Source: Catenaria anguillulae PL171 (lineage: Eukaryota > Blastocladiomycota > Blastocladiomycetes > Blastocladiales > Catenariaceae). Taken from it: a stretch of DNA of 40,981 nt. Under the pieces are notes generated by a model that worked only from the letters and a program-made list of their open reading frames with translations, was not told where the DNA came from and did not search any database. The translations under genes were made by a program, and so were the position numbers. Below, one piece after another: positions 19,135-28,346 of this stretch (its first letter is position 1; each line of letters opens with the position of its first letter). Location: contig MCFL01000213.1 in NCBI GenBank assembly GCA_002102555.1, forward strand, positions 1-40,981. The letters are read 5' to 3'.

Positions 19135-20700
19135 TTATGAGAACAAACGCTTCTCATAAGTGTAGAGCGAGTGCACACCACCCTCCAACTGGGCAGATGC
19201 CGACCGCTTCTCAAACCTGACCTCATCGGCATACACGCCCTCCTGCAAGGCCTTGACCGACTTGACGCCAATATCCTGCAACGAGTGCTGCAAACCAGCC
19301 TGCAAGTAAGGCACAAACTTGTACATGGACCCCTTGTCAAGCACAGCACCAGTCACACCCTGGGCAACCTTGATCTTGTCGCCCTCGGAAAAGTAGCGCT
19401 TGCCTGCAGCATCGCCCTTGTCCATAGCATCCAACGAGCCCATACCGCGGTACTTTTTGAGGCGCTTGCCATCGTGGTAAAAGTACTCTCCGGGCGACTC
19501 GGTGGTACCGGCAATCAAACCGCCCATCATGACGGCGGCAGCGCCAAGGGCGAGCGCCTTGGTGATGTGACCAACAAATTGGATACCGCCATCGGCAATC
19601 ACGGGAATGCCATACTCGCGGGCAAGCAAGGCAACCTTATACACGGCGGTACCCTGGGGCCGGCCGACAGCCATGACCTCTTGGGTAATGCAAATGGAGC
19701 CAGAGCCCATGCCCACACGCAAGGCATCGGCGCCAGCCTCAATCAAGTTCTTTGCTTGCTCCATGGTCACAAAGTTGCCAGCAATCACGTCAATCTTGTT
19801 CTTGTACGTTTCGCGAATGTGCTTGATCATGTCGATTTGGAAGGTCGAGTTGCCCTGGGACGAATCGAGCACCACAATGTCCAAGCCGGCGTCAACAAGG
19901 GCAGCAAGGCGCACACGGTCGTCGGGGCGCGTGCCGACAGCGGCAGCAGCCAGCAACTGCTTGGTGCCCTTTGTCTTTGAAGCGAGCGGGTACTCCTTGT
20001 TCTTGAGCAAATCGGCAAGCGACATGAGGGCCACAAGGCGGTCGTCGGCATCGACAATCGGGAGCTTTCCCTTCTTGCACTGCTTGAGGATGGCATTGGC
20101 CTCGTCGAGCGAAACACCTTGCTTGGCCGTGACGAGCTGTGCGCGCGGCGTCATCACCTCGGCCAAGGTGGTTGTCTTTGGGTGCTTGACAAAGCGAATG
20201 TCGCGGTTGGTAATCATGCCGAGCAACTTGCCGCCGAGCTTTCCGCCCTCGGTCACGGGCACGCCGGCAAATCCGTATTTGGCCTTGATGGCCCAAACAT
20301 CGTCGACCGTGTTGGTGGGCGCAAGCGTGACGGGGTCGGAAATGAAGCCGTTTTCGTACATCTTGACCTTCTTGACCATGGCCACTTGTTCGTCGACCGT
20401 GCAGTTGTAGTGAATGACGCCGAGGCCGCCCGTGAGCGCCATGGCAATGGCCATGTCGGCCTCGGTGACCGTGTCCATGGGCGACGAGAGCAGCGGCAGC
20501 TTGATTTCGTGGTTACGGGTCACACGCACCGAGCAGTCGACGGCATCGGCGGGGAAGTCGATGAACCCGGGCAGGATCAAGAAGTCGTTGTACGTGAGGC
20601 CGCCAGACAGCTGCGAGTCAAACAGCTCGTGGGCAGAGAGGCCGTCGCGCGGGAACGACTTGCCCGAGGCGGTGGTGATGGTCGTCGACGAGGAGTTCAT
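19135..20700 (-). CDS. inosine-5'-monophosphate dehydrogenase
   Basis: Oxidises IMP to XMP with NAD+, the committed step of guanine nucleotide synthesis, in the cytosol. 521 aa, the usual eukaryotic length, no intron. The frame is open further upstream, but the ATG at 20698-20700 (MNSSSTTIT) gives the family's normal start. Seen in order: '[14 protein letters not shown]' near residue 30, '[27 protein letters not shown]', a pair of CBS domains (~115-235), '[10 protein letters not shown]' (~270), the catalytic loop '[12 protein letters not shown]' with the active-site Cys (~325), 'IADGGIQ' and '[14 protein letters not shown]' for phosphate and K+ binding, and the mobile flap with 'KRYFSE' and 'AQGVTG'. 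All expected catalytic residues are present, so it should be functional. The gene reads toward the LINE/tRNA block. Confidence 0.97.
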   Translation of the reverse strand: MNSSSTTITTASGKSFPRDGLSAHELFDSQLSGGLTYNDFLILPGFIDFPADAVDCSVRVTRNHEIKLPLLSSPMDTVTEADMAIAMALTGGLGVIHYNCTVDEQVAMVKKVKMYENGFISDPVTLAPTNTVDDVWAIKAKYGFAGVPVTEGGKLGGKLLGMITNRDIRFVKHPKTTTLAEVMTPRAQLVTAKQGVSLDEANAILKQCKKGKLPIVDADDRLVALMSLADLLKNKEYPLASKTKGTKQLLAAAAVGTRPDDRVRLAALVDAGLDIVVLDSSQGNSTFQIDMIKHIRETYKNKIDVIAGNFVTMEQAKNLIEAGADALRVGMGSGSICITQEVMAVGRPQGTAVYKVALLAREYGIPVIADGGIQFVGHITKALALGAAAVMMGGLIAGTTESPGEYFYHDGKRLKKYRGMGSLDAMDKGDAAGKRYFSEGDKIKVAQGVTGAVLDKGSMYKFVPYLQAGLQHSLQDIGVKSVKALQEGVYADEVRFEKRSASAQLEGGVHSLYTYEKRLFS

Positions 20701-21338
20701 GGCGATGGGTGGGCAGAGCCAAAGAATGACGAGGGAGAAATGGAGCGATGTCGATGCGACAAGGAGAAAGCGAGAGAGAGGATTTATGTACAGAATCAAA
20801 TCAAACTCTGGATGCCATCTGCCCACGGCCTGGGGGAGTGGAAGGCCCGGGGGTCCTCGACGGTATTTATCGTATTGGTTCTTTGGACTCGGCCATCGTG
20901 TTTGCAGATGCAGCCAAATCTGCGAGTGCAACAGATCTGTCTGCTTTCAAACACACAACACCCTTGTGCTTTGGAATGGAAAATAGACTTGGTGCGGCCG
21001 GATTTGCTCGCTTGTGCGATCCAAAGCCGGCGGTTTGATCCGGCCCGGTCAAGAAATCTTGCTTGCATTACACGTTCGATGGCTCATGCTCCAAACGCAC
21101 AGATTGGCTGATGAAGCAACCACCGATGCGACGTTCCCACTTGCCAATGCATGCCGGTCCAGTTTGCACACACATCCAGCGTTAAGTATATATTCACGAT
21201 GGCCGGTGGTGGGTAGAGGAGTGGACGACACATGCCATGGGTGGTGGTCCGTGTATTGAACACGAGATGCAATCGCAAAGAGACAGAGAAATCGAGAAGA
21301 AAAAAAAAAGCAAAAACGAAACAAGAACAATCAATCAA
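20701..21338. other. IMPDH promoter and eIF3d 3' flank
   Basis: About 640 bp between two minus-strand genes. The part next to IMPDH is its 5' leader and promoter. No RNA gene, repeat or coding motif recognised. Confidence 0.5.
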
Positions 21339-23177
21339 TCAATCATCCAAATCCGAGCCATCATGCTCCTCCTCCACCTCAGGGACGCAATCGGCAAACG
21401 GATCCGAGGGCCCGACCACAAACTCGGGGGCAAGCGGCTCCATGGGAATCTGGTACAACTTGAGGAACTGACGGTTCGGGTCCTTGAGCAAAACATACTT
21501 GCCAGGGGGCTGCTGGACGGCGGCCTCCATGAGCGCATACACCACACCAAAGCCCTGCGTCATGCTCAAGTTCATTTGCGTGGCAAACTCTTGCGGCTTG
21601 TACGTGGTCACACCCAAAATGGTATGCCGCGACACATCGCGGGGAGCCGCGCGCGCAACAAAACCAACCTTGAGCACGTCCGTCTCGGCAAGCAAGGCCT
21701 GGGTAATCCACCGGGCAAGCTTGTACGTGTTGTTGCGCATTTCCGTGGCCATGACTGCACCGCGCTGCGAGTCGAGGGCCTTGCGCCAGTCGCCCGTGTT
21801 GCCGGGCAACCCAGGCACTTGGTTGAGGGCACGTACCGTGGCCATGGCTGTGGCGCCACCCTTGCCGCCAGGCATCTCGGTCACGGCATCCACTTCGGTC
21901 CGCACAATCACGTCCATGTAGTCCTCGAACGAGTACTTCTTGTACATGTAGGCCGCAGACGGCTTTTCCTCGTCGGCCACGCCCTGCAAGATGGGCGGCT
22001 CGCCACCCAACGACACGCGCTTGTCGTGGTCGACCACCTGCTGCGAGTAGTTGGCGTTGATGTAAGTGGCTTCGATGGCAATGTTGCCCGGGTTGTTGGG
22101 ATGCTCCTTGTCGGTCGGGTGGTCTTGCGGAGTCTCGTTGGCGTTCTCGTTGACGCTGGCCAAGTCGAGCTCGCCCGGCCGCTTGTCCAACACAATGACG
22201 TGCTCACCCAACCTTGTCACCACCAAGTCCCACGAGTACACGGCGCGTGGTGCCATCATGATTTGCGACAAGATGGCGTCCGTGGCGAAAATGGTGGGCT
22301 TGTCCAATCCGCCCGCAGCACTTGTTTCGACCAACTCAATCAACACGGGATCCTCGAGCGTCGACGGGCTCGACGACTTTGCATTGGACCGGTCGCTCAC
22401 GGCAAGCGCCATCTCGTTCTTTGTCGACACACGATCAAACACCTTGGAATAGGTGCCGACAGAGCCATACATGGAAATGAGCTCTGGTTCGGGGATCGAG
22501 TCCATGGCGCCGTGCTTGTAAATCCTCGGCAAATCCAGCTCGCCCACGACCGTCCACTCGGGCTGCACATTGACGGACGCATCGCGCACGACGCGCGGCA
22601 CAAAGTTGCCCGCATACCCACCACGGCCGCCACGGAATCCGCCAGAGGAGCCAGCGGGCCGTCCGCTCGACACGCCCGCGGGCCGTGCATTGGACAAGGG
22701 AGCGCGCGCGCCGCCCGCCGATGCGCCACCACGTCCACCACGTCCTCCAGCCCCCGCCCCGCCACGTCCGCCGCGGCCACCGCCCATGGCCGACAGACCA
22801 CCGCGCGCAGCAAGCAACGACGCAGAGGGGGCGACCACGGCCGCGGTACGGCCCGACGCAGACACCGTGGCAAACGACGCCTCGTCGTACTCTTGCTTGA
22901 ATCCAAACGCGCCGTCGGCGCCCGCGTCGGGGGCGTTGCGACCGCCGCCGGCCTGGCGCCCGCCACGTTGCGATTGTTGTTGTTGTTGTTGCCCCGCACG
23001 TTGGTGTTGTTGTTGGCCGGGACGTCCGCCTTGGCCGTACGTGGGCGCGTCGTCGGCAGAGATCCAGTCGGCAATGCGGCACAGCTTGTCTTGCTTGTTG
23101 AAGGGCGTGTAGGGCATGTCGTAGGGGCGGCACGACGATGTGGGCGAAGGGCCAAAGGCCGGGCCTGTTGTGGACAT
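21339..23177 (-). CDS. translation initiation factor eIF3 subunit D
   Basis: Peripheral subunit of eIF3 that contacts the mRNA cap and supports recruitment of selected mRNAs. 612 aa, one exon. The N-terminus has the family opening (PYDMPYTPFNKQDKLCRIADW, residues ~18-38, given here in shortened form: PYTPFNKQDK...IADW). A Gln run (~65-72) and a Gly/Arg-rich RGG-type stretch (~130-175) stand in place of the usual basic RNA-binding segment and account for the slightly greater length than the common ~550. The conserved body begins near 'VQPEWTVVGELDLPRI' (~210) and includes 'AVYSWDLVVTRLGEHVIVLDKR' regions, 'LARWITQALLAETDVLKVGFVAR' and 'QFLKLYQIP', ending in an acidic tail. Budding yeast lacks this subunit, so the gene also speaks against a Saccharomyces relative. 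The long plus-strand frame opposite it is a shadow. Confidence 0.95.
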   Translation of the reverse strand: MSTTGPAFGPSPTSSCRPYDMPYTPFNKQDKLCRIADWISADDAPTYGQGGRPGQQQHQRAGQQQQQQSQRGGRQAGGGRNAPDAGADGAFGFKQEYDEASFATVSASGRTAAVVAPSASLLAARGGLSAMGGGRGGRGGAGAGGRGGRGGASAGGARAPLSNARPAGVSSGRPAGSSGGFRGGRGGYAGNFVPRVVRDASVNVQPEWTVVGELDLPRIYKHGAMDSIPEPELISMYGSVGTYSKVFDRVSTKNEMALAVSDRSNAKSSSPSTLEDPVLIELVETSAAGGLDKPTIFATDAILSQIMMAPRAVYSWDLVVTRLGEHVIVLDKRPGELDLASVNENANETPQDHPTDKEHPNNPGNIAIEATYINANYSQQVVDHDKRVSLGGEPPILQGVADEEKPSAAYMYKKYSFEDYMDVIVRTEVDAVTEMPGGKGGATAMATVRALNQVPGLPGNTGDWRKALDSQRGAVMATEMRNNTYKLARWITQALLAETDVLKVGFVARAAPRDVSRHTILGVTTYKPQEFATQMNLSMTQGFGVVYALMEAAVQQPPGKYVLLKDPNRQFLKLYQIPMEPLAPEFVVGPSDPFADCVPEVEEEHDGSDLDD

Positions 23178-23765
23178 TGTGGATTGGATGTGTCAGGGGC
23201 GGCGGTTTGCAGGTGTGTTTGAAAGCATGCAAGCGACGACGCAACGGACCCTTGGGCACGTTGTTGAGTGTGAATGACATGGTGGATAATGCGTTGTTTT
23301 ACTGTACGTTGCGATGAGCAGATCGTATCGTATCACTGTTGTGGATCATGGCCCGGCTTGGCTTATTGGCGACGCTACCGGTAAAGGTGGCCAAAGAATG
23401 TGCGTGTTTGTTGACACGGGTCACGTGAGTTCATGCACGCCTCTGCACACACCTGATCCCTCAACGACAAGTCAACGTGGGCAACGGAAGGACTGGGCAG
23501 AGTCTGTATGTGTGCATGGATCAATAAGGCCGAGGCGAGCCACAACGGCTAAGAAGAACGAAAAAGACAAGAAAAGGAGAGAAAAAAGCACACACGCAAG
23601 TGCAGCACAATGGGTGCAACAGGAAATCAACAGCGCAAAGAGGGGGTAGCTGGTTGGAGGGTGGGGTGAGCAATGAAGAAATGACATGAATCAGCAGGCA
23701 CGGCCGGTCCGCCAGATAGAGCAATTGAAAAACAAAGAAACTTCCAAGAAAAAAAAAAAAAGTAA
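23178..23765. other. eIF3d promoter and carrier-gene 3' flank
   Basis: About 590 bp between two minus-strand genes. Includes an A-rich run at 23750-23761 just past the carrier stop codon. No gene supported. Confidence 0.5.
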
Positions 23766-25205
23766 TCAAAACTTTCGCAACACCTCCATGGCATGATGCC
23801 ACACAACAAATGTGGCCGCGTTGGTTGGGAACGCTCGTACAATGGTGGCCATGGACCCACGCCACAGACCCGCGGCACCTTCGCTTGCAATGGTTTGCCG
23901 TGCACAGTCCATGAACCCGCGGTATGTGCCTGGATCCGCCGACTGAATCTTGGTCTATGCGATTCCAGATTGTCAGAGTGTGAATGATCAAGGAAGGCAA
24001 ACGGAACAAGGAACAGATCAGGCAAGTGCGGAATGTACCTTGATGACATCTGCTGGATACGTACTCATCCACCCGGCAATCCCCGACAGCCCACCGGCCA
24101 GCATCAACTGCCACGGGCGCAACGCACTCTCTGCGCCCTTTTCGTCCTTGTACCCATTGGCCTTTGCCAGTGTGCGACACAGCGCCTCGTACGCAAAGAA
24201 GTAGGTGCCATAACTGGGCGTCTCCCGCAATACGGTCGGCACCATTCCCAAGAACGCGCCGCGAATGCCCTGCGTTGCAACCGTATACCGCAAGCAATGC
24301 AGCGGCGAGTTGAAGTGCGGCATCTTGGTTTTCACAAACGAATGTGTTGCGTCTGTTTGGTTTTGAATGCGAATCTTGGACAGTTCCATTGGGCACGAGA
24401 TGAGCGAGTTGACGAGGCCCGAGCCAGATCCAGCAATAAAGATTTGCGTGAGCGTGGGCGTGTCATTAGGGTGGTCGAGCTGAGCTTCGAGAAAAGTGCC
24501 GTAGACGCCAAACAACAGGGCATTGACAATGGCCACGCCAACAAGGGGCGACGACATGCCCTTGAAGAGGCCAAAGACGGTTTCTTGGCGGATGATGGTC
24601 GTCAGGCAGTGCAAGGTGCCGCGGTATTGCTGGGCTGCGCCCGTGCCTTGGCATTGGAGTCGGACCTGTGTGTGTCAAAAGATGTGAATACGTCATGGTG
24701 TTTTGTGAGGTGTGAGCGACCCAACGGCACGCAAGAAGAGTCGAAATGGGCACAAGTCAAGTGAACGAAACCCGACCTTGATGGTATCAAACGGTTGGCC
24801 GGCCAAGACGCCCGAAAATCCGCCAATGGTGCCAGCAATAAAGTTCATGGTGCCCAGTCCAAGCGTCGGTGTGTGTTTTGAGTGCAATTCACCGGTTTTT
24901 GGCTGCTCGTTGAGTGGATCAATGACCCGTCCATCGTCGTCGTCCATTGTGGTTGGTGCAGCAGCAGGTTGCGGTCTATCGGTAAACGCCAGCGCGGCGT
25001 GTTCATGTTCTTGCGAGTGTTTGGTGGAGTTGTCGAGGGGATGGATGTCGAGGTGCAGCGTGTGATGGTTGTGCATGTACTCTGCAAGCGGCTCGACCTC
25101 GGAGACGCTTGGGTTGAAACTTGAGTTTGGCCGAGTGTGAGTGTGCCGTGGCGGCGGCGGCAAAGAGACTCCATGGGCAGGGGCGGGTGACGATGGGTCC
25201 ATCAC
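23766..25205 (-). CDS. SLC25 mitochondrial carrier, basic amino-acid/acylcarnitine-like branch
   Basis: Model: complement of join(23766-23954, 24039-24665, 24777-25205), 414 aa. Introns of 84 bp (donor GTACAT, acceptor CATAG) and 111 bp (donor GTCGGG, acceptor CACAG) keep phase, and each lies just after a carrier motif. The three repeats carry the signature PX[D/E]XX[K/R]: QPFDTIKVRLQ, CPMELSKIRIQ and YPADVIKTKIQ. 'NALLFGVYG', 'CPMELSK', 'ETPSYGTYFFAYE' and 'GGLSGIAGWMSTYPADV' resemble the SLC25A29/45 group (lysine, arginine, ornithine or related substrates) and, less closely, the carnitine carriers; substrate is not certain. Inner mitochondrial membrane protein. The first ~125 residues, before 'MNFIAGTIGG', are a disordered His/Pro/Asp-rich extension absent from ordinary carriers; translation could instead begin at that internal Met. 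Confidence 0.9.
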
Positions 25206-25924
25206 GGGCAGGGTGATGGGTTGCGTTTGGGCGGTGGAAGTGAGGGCGGGTGGTTTCGCAGAGTAGATGGGGGGCAGATTGCATGGACTGTCTCTGTGTG
25301 TCGGTGTCGGGCGATATTAAGAATAATGTGACATGACATTGCCGAACGCCAAATCCATTGTGTCGATGGACAATTCCCCATTCCCAATTCCCAGTGTATA
25401 CAGTATGTAACCACCACCCAGCTTATGATCAGCAGACCAGACCAGACCAGACCGCAGCTGGTCCGTGGCGGATCCGTTCATACTGCTTACATCATGTGAC
25501 TTATTGACTCGTATCCAGAGTGCAGTCTATCGCCATTCTCCCCACCCCAGACCGAGGCAGAGGCAGAGGTGAGTCGAGACTCACGGTACGCGTGGTCGGT
25601 CGGTCACGGCAGTGAAGAAATCACATGGCGCATGCACATGTTGCGTTTGTTGCGGCGAGGCTTGGGCAAAGTGGATTCCCAACGGAAACGTGGTTGGCTT
25701 CCGTCTTGTTCCTAAGCACAACCGGTTGATTCCGTCGCACGAGGCAACGCCAAATCGCCAATTGCAAGAGCGAGGTCAGGTCCGTCGATGACCATGTCGC
25801 GGACTTGTGACATGCATCTGGCAGCATTGAATTGTGAATTGAATTTATGTAAATACGCGTGAAAACATCTATTCATGTTACTTAATGTTCATGTGAAGAC
25901 TCATTGCAATAGTTCTTTGCCACC
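25206..25924. other. divergent promoter region with short tandem repeats
   Basis: About 720 bp between the carrier (minus) and the phosphatase (plus). AGACC is repeated four times at 25434-25453 and GAGGCA-type units occur near 25553-25570. No gene recognised. Confidence 0.5.
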
Positions 25925-27907
25925 ATGGACCATCAGTACCATACCTTACCGGCAACAACTGCCACCACACACTCACCCGAGCCATTTGCGGCACCCACGT
26001 CGCCAACCTGCGCCACGACCACCACCACCCCCAAGAAGGCACCCTCGGCGCAAGACACTGCTTCTGCTTCTGCTTCTGCTTCTGCCGTCGAGCAGGGGAA
26101 AGAGGACTCAGACCAGACCGCAGACTTGAATGCGTTGAGCGTATTGGCCGTCACGTACAATGTCAACCGCTACCTCATTGCCGACTCGCTCGCCTCCATT
26201 GCCACCGCCATCCAGCCCGGCCACCGCCCGCCCGACCTGATTGCCGTCGCCCTGCAGGAGGCCGCTCCTGCTTCTTCTCCTCAACCACCCGAAGATGCTT
26301 CTCTTGGCTCGGCTGCAAGCTTGCTTTGTACCGCCGCTCCCGCTACCGATCTTCACGCACGCTTGCACTCGCACTCGCACTCGCACTCGCACTCGCATTC
26401 GCACTCACACCGCCGCTCGCTCCCAAACCTTGCCTCGCTCCCAAAGCCCGCCTTCAAGGGCCTTCTCACCGATCCCATCACTGCCCGCTGGTGGCTCGAC
26501 AAGTTTATCTGCGACCTCGGATGCTCCTTTACGCGCCGTGCCTACGTCCCGCTGACCCCAGATCCCGTGGTTCTCGGCGGCACCTTGCTCGCCGTGCTGG
26601 TTGCCGTCGACGCTCGCCATCGCATCCAAGACGTGCGCACCTCATTGACGGCGGTTGGCCCATTTGGGTTCCCAAACAAGGGCGCTGTGGGCGTGTCCCT
26701 TGTGTGGGATCAGCAAACAAGGGTGGCTATCGTTGGTGCGCATTTGCCACACGGTTCAAGTGCCGGACCCAGGGATCGCGCATTGGACAAGGTGGTGCAA
26801 GGGTTGGTGTTTGAGCCCATTGAGAATGAGCATGAGCAACAGCAACAGCAACGAGACGAGGCCGCACCATTTTTTCCAAATGCGCGTGTCGCCCCTGCCA
26901 CGCCCAGCCCGCCTCGACTTCGCTCTCGCATTCGGTCACAAGAGTATCTGTCGTCGTCGTCATCGGCACAGTCCGAGTCGCCCACCGCTTCTGAAATGGA
27001 CAACAACGACAACGACTCTGCGCCCTTGCTCGCCTCGTCGTCCTCATCCCCATCCCCATCCCCGCCATCGCCACACACCTCCCCACTCACCCTGGCCGAC
27101 CACCACGTGGCCATTCTAGCGGGCGACCTCAACTACCGCACCTCGCTGCCCACATTTGCCTCAGCCACCTCGCAGCTCGCCAATCACGACTGGCCCGCGC
27201 TGCTGCACCACGACCAGCTCGCGCACTCGCGCCAAATCCACGCGCACGCCTGGCACGAGCCCAAGATTGCATTTGGACCGACGTATCGGGTGATTCCCGT
27301 GGGCCGACCACTGCCAGGGCTTGGCTTGCCACAAGGCACAACGAGTTTGCTCGACACGCAAGCACAAGGCCAGGTGAGCGTTGGATGCAAAACCGCGCAT
27401 GCGGTCGAGCGCATCGCCCCCACGCCGCCGCCTGGGCCAACAACAAGTGTGGTGGGCCCCGGGTCCGGGCCAGCGGCTACGGGGCGGCCATGGTGGCCCA
27501 TTGCGTACGACCCGCGACGAGTGCCTGGATGGACGGACCGCGTGCTCGTGCGCTGTTTGGGATTGCCGTCGTTGTCGTCGTCCTCGGTCGAATGCCCACG
27601 CGTTGTGGCCCACATGTACGCGGCATTTCCAATGCTACGGCAATCCGATCACGTGCCCGTGGCTGCCCTGCTCACCATCTCGCCACCGCCGCCTGCTTTT
27701 TTGGCATCGCCGACACGGGATGCTGCCGGCTCGGACTCGGGTCTGTCGTGTCTGTGGGCACATCGCGCCAGTGTCGAGTGGACCCTATGGCTCGTGTTTG
27801 TGCTGTCGAGTCGTGCACGGACGTTGGGCGTGGTGGCTGGGTTGGTGGTGGGCGCGTGGGTTTTTGTGCTTGTATGTATGTGGGTGGTGCGTGGGGTAGG
27901 CGGGTGA
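25925..27907 (+). CDS. inositol-polyphosphate 5-phosphatase with C-terminal membrane anchor
   Basis: Removes the 5-phosphate from phosphoinositides or inositol phosphates. 660 aa, one exon. The first ~68 residues are Thr/Ser/Ala-rich. The catalytic fold is spread over ~70-590 with its motifs in order: VTYNVN (~77), LIAVALQE (~104), FPNKGAVGVSLVW (~250), VGAHLPHG (~275), ILAGDLNYR (~398), PTYR (~457), RVPGWTDRVL (~532) and SDHVPV (~574). All key residues of the GDxNxR and PxWxDR boxes are present, so it should be active. Two low-complexity inserts interrupt the fold: a (His-Ser) run near 148-162 and a Ser/Pro/Asp stretch near 330-385. Hydrophobic segments near 620-632 and 637-655 suggest anchoring to a membrane with the enzyme facing the cytosol, as in some fungal and animal relatives (INPP5K/INPP5A-like order not determined). 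The ATG context CACCATGG is good. Confidence 0.88.
   Translation: MDHQYHTLPATTATTHSPEPFAAPTSPTCATTTTTPKKAPSAQDTASASASASAVEQGKEDSDQTADLNALSVLAVTYNVNRYLIADSLASIATAIQPGHRPPDLIAVALQEAAPASSPQPPEDASLGSAASLLCTAAPATDLHARLHSHSHSHSHSHSHSHRRSLPNLASLPKPAFKGLLTDPITARWWLDKFICDLGCSFTRRAYVPLTPDPVVLGGTLLAVLVAVDARHRIQDVRTSLTAVGPFGFPNKGAVGVSLVWDQQTRVAIVGAHLPHGSSAGPRDRALDKVVQGLVFEPIENEHEQQQQQRDEAAPFFPNARVAPATPSPPRLRSRIRSQEYLSSSSSAQSESPTASEMDNNDNDSAPLLASSSSSPSPSPPSPHTSPLTLADHHVAILAGDLNYRTSLPTFASATSQLANHDWPALLHHDQLAHSRQIHAHAWHEPKIAFGPTYRVIPVGRPLPGLGLPQGTTSLLDTQAQGQVSVGCKTAHAVERIAPTPPPGPTTSVVGPGSGPAATGRPWWPIAYDPRRVPGWTDRVLVRCLGLPSLSSSSVECPRVVAHMYAAFPMLRQSDHVPVAALLTISPPPPAFLASPTRDAAGSDSGLSCLWAHRASVEWTLWLVFVLSSRARTLGVVAGLVVGAWVFVLVCMWVVRGVGG
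26364..26411 (+). repeat. hexanucleotide microsatellite coding for a His-Ser run
   Basis: About seven to eight CACTCG-type units, one changed to CATTCG, inside the phosphatase frame. The number of units could vary between strains without shifting the frame. Confidence 0.8.
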
Positions 27908-28346
27908 TGGATATCATTTTGTTGTTGCTCAATCATATCGGGCAGAGAATTTCAGGTCAGTACAGACGTAAATTACATTCATACATATTCAAGTGCAAAG
28001 ATAACAAAACAAACCAGAAAAACAAAAACAAAGTAGGGTGTTGGTGAGAGAAAAAAAAAACAATGGCGGAAAGAAGGGCAAAAAAGAGACAAATGGAACG
28101 GTACAGCAGCAAAACTGGAAAAAGGCGAGTGAATCGAAGAACAAGACGTGTGTGTAGGCGAGAAGATGTATGGGCAGGGAAGGAACAAGAGAGCAATAAA
28201 TCACAGCCTGGGCACCGCCGCCATGGGATGCGTTTTGTGTAATATAAGGGCCAAGGTTGGGTGATGATGTTGTAGGAGGCAGTAATACAATCACTTGAGC
28301 AAACAAAGAAAAAAGGGAATCACCAACAAGTCTCAAGGGCAACCGT
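27908..28346. other. convergent 3' intergenic region
   Basis: About 440 bp between the 3' ends of two genes. The plus strand is A-rich (for example 28012-28070). No gene or RNA recognised. Confidence 0.5.

Noticed and set aside
21237-23222. 661-codon open frame on the plus strand opposite eIF3d
   Set aside because: Residue content is His/Arg/Gly-heavy without motifs; it is the antisense shadow of a well-conserved gene.
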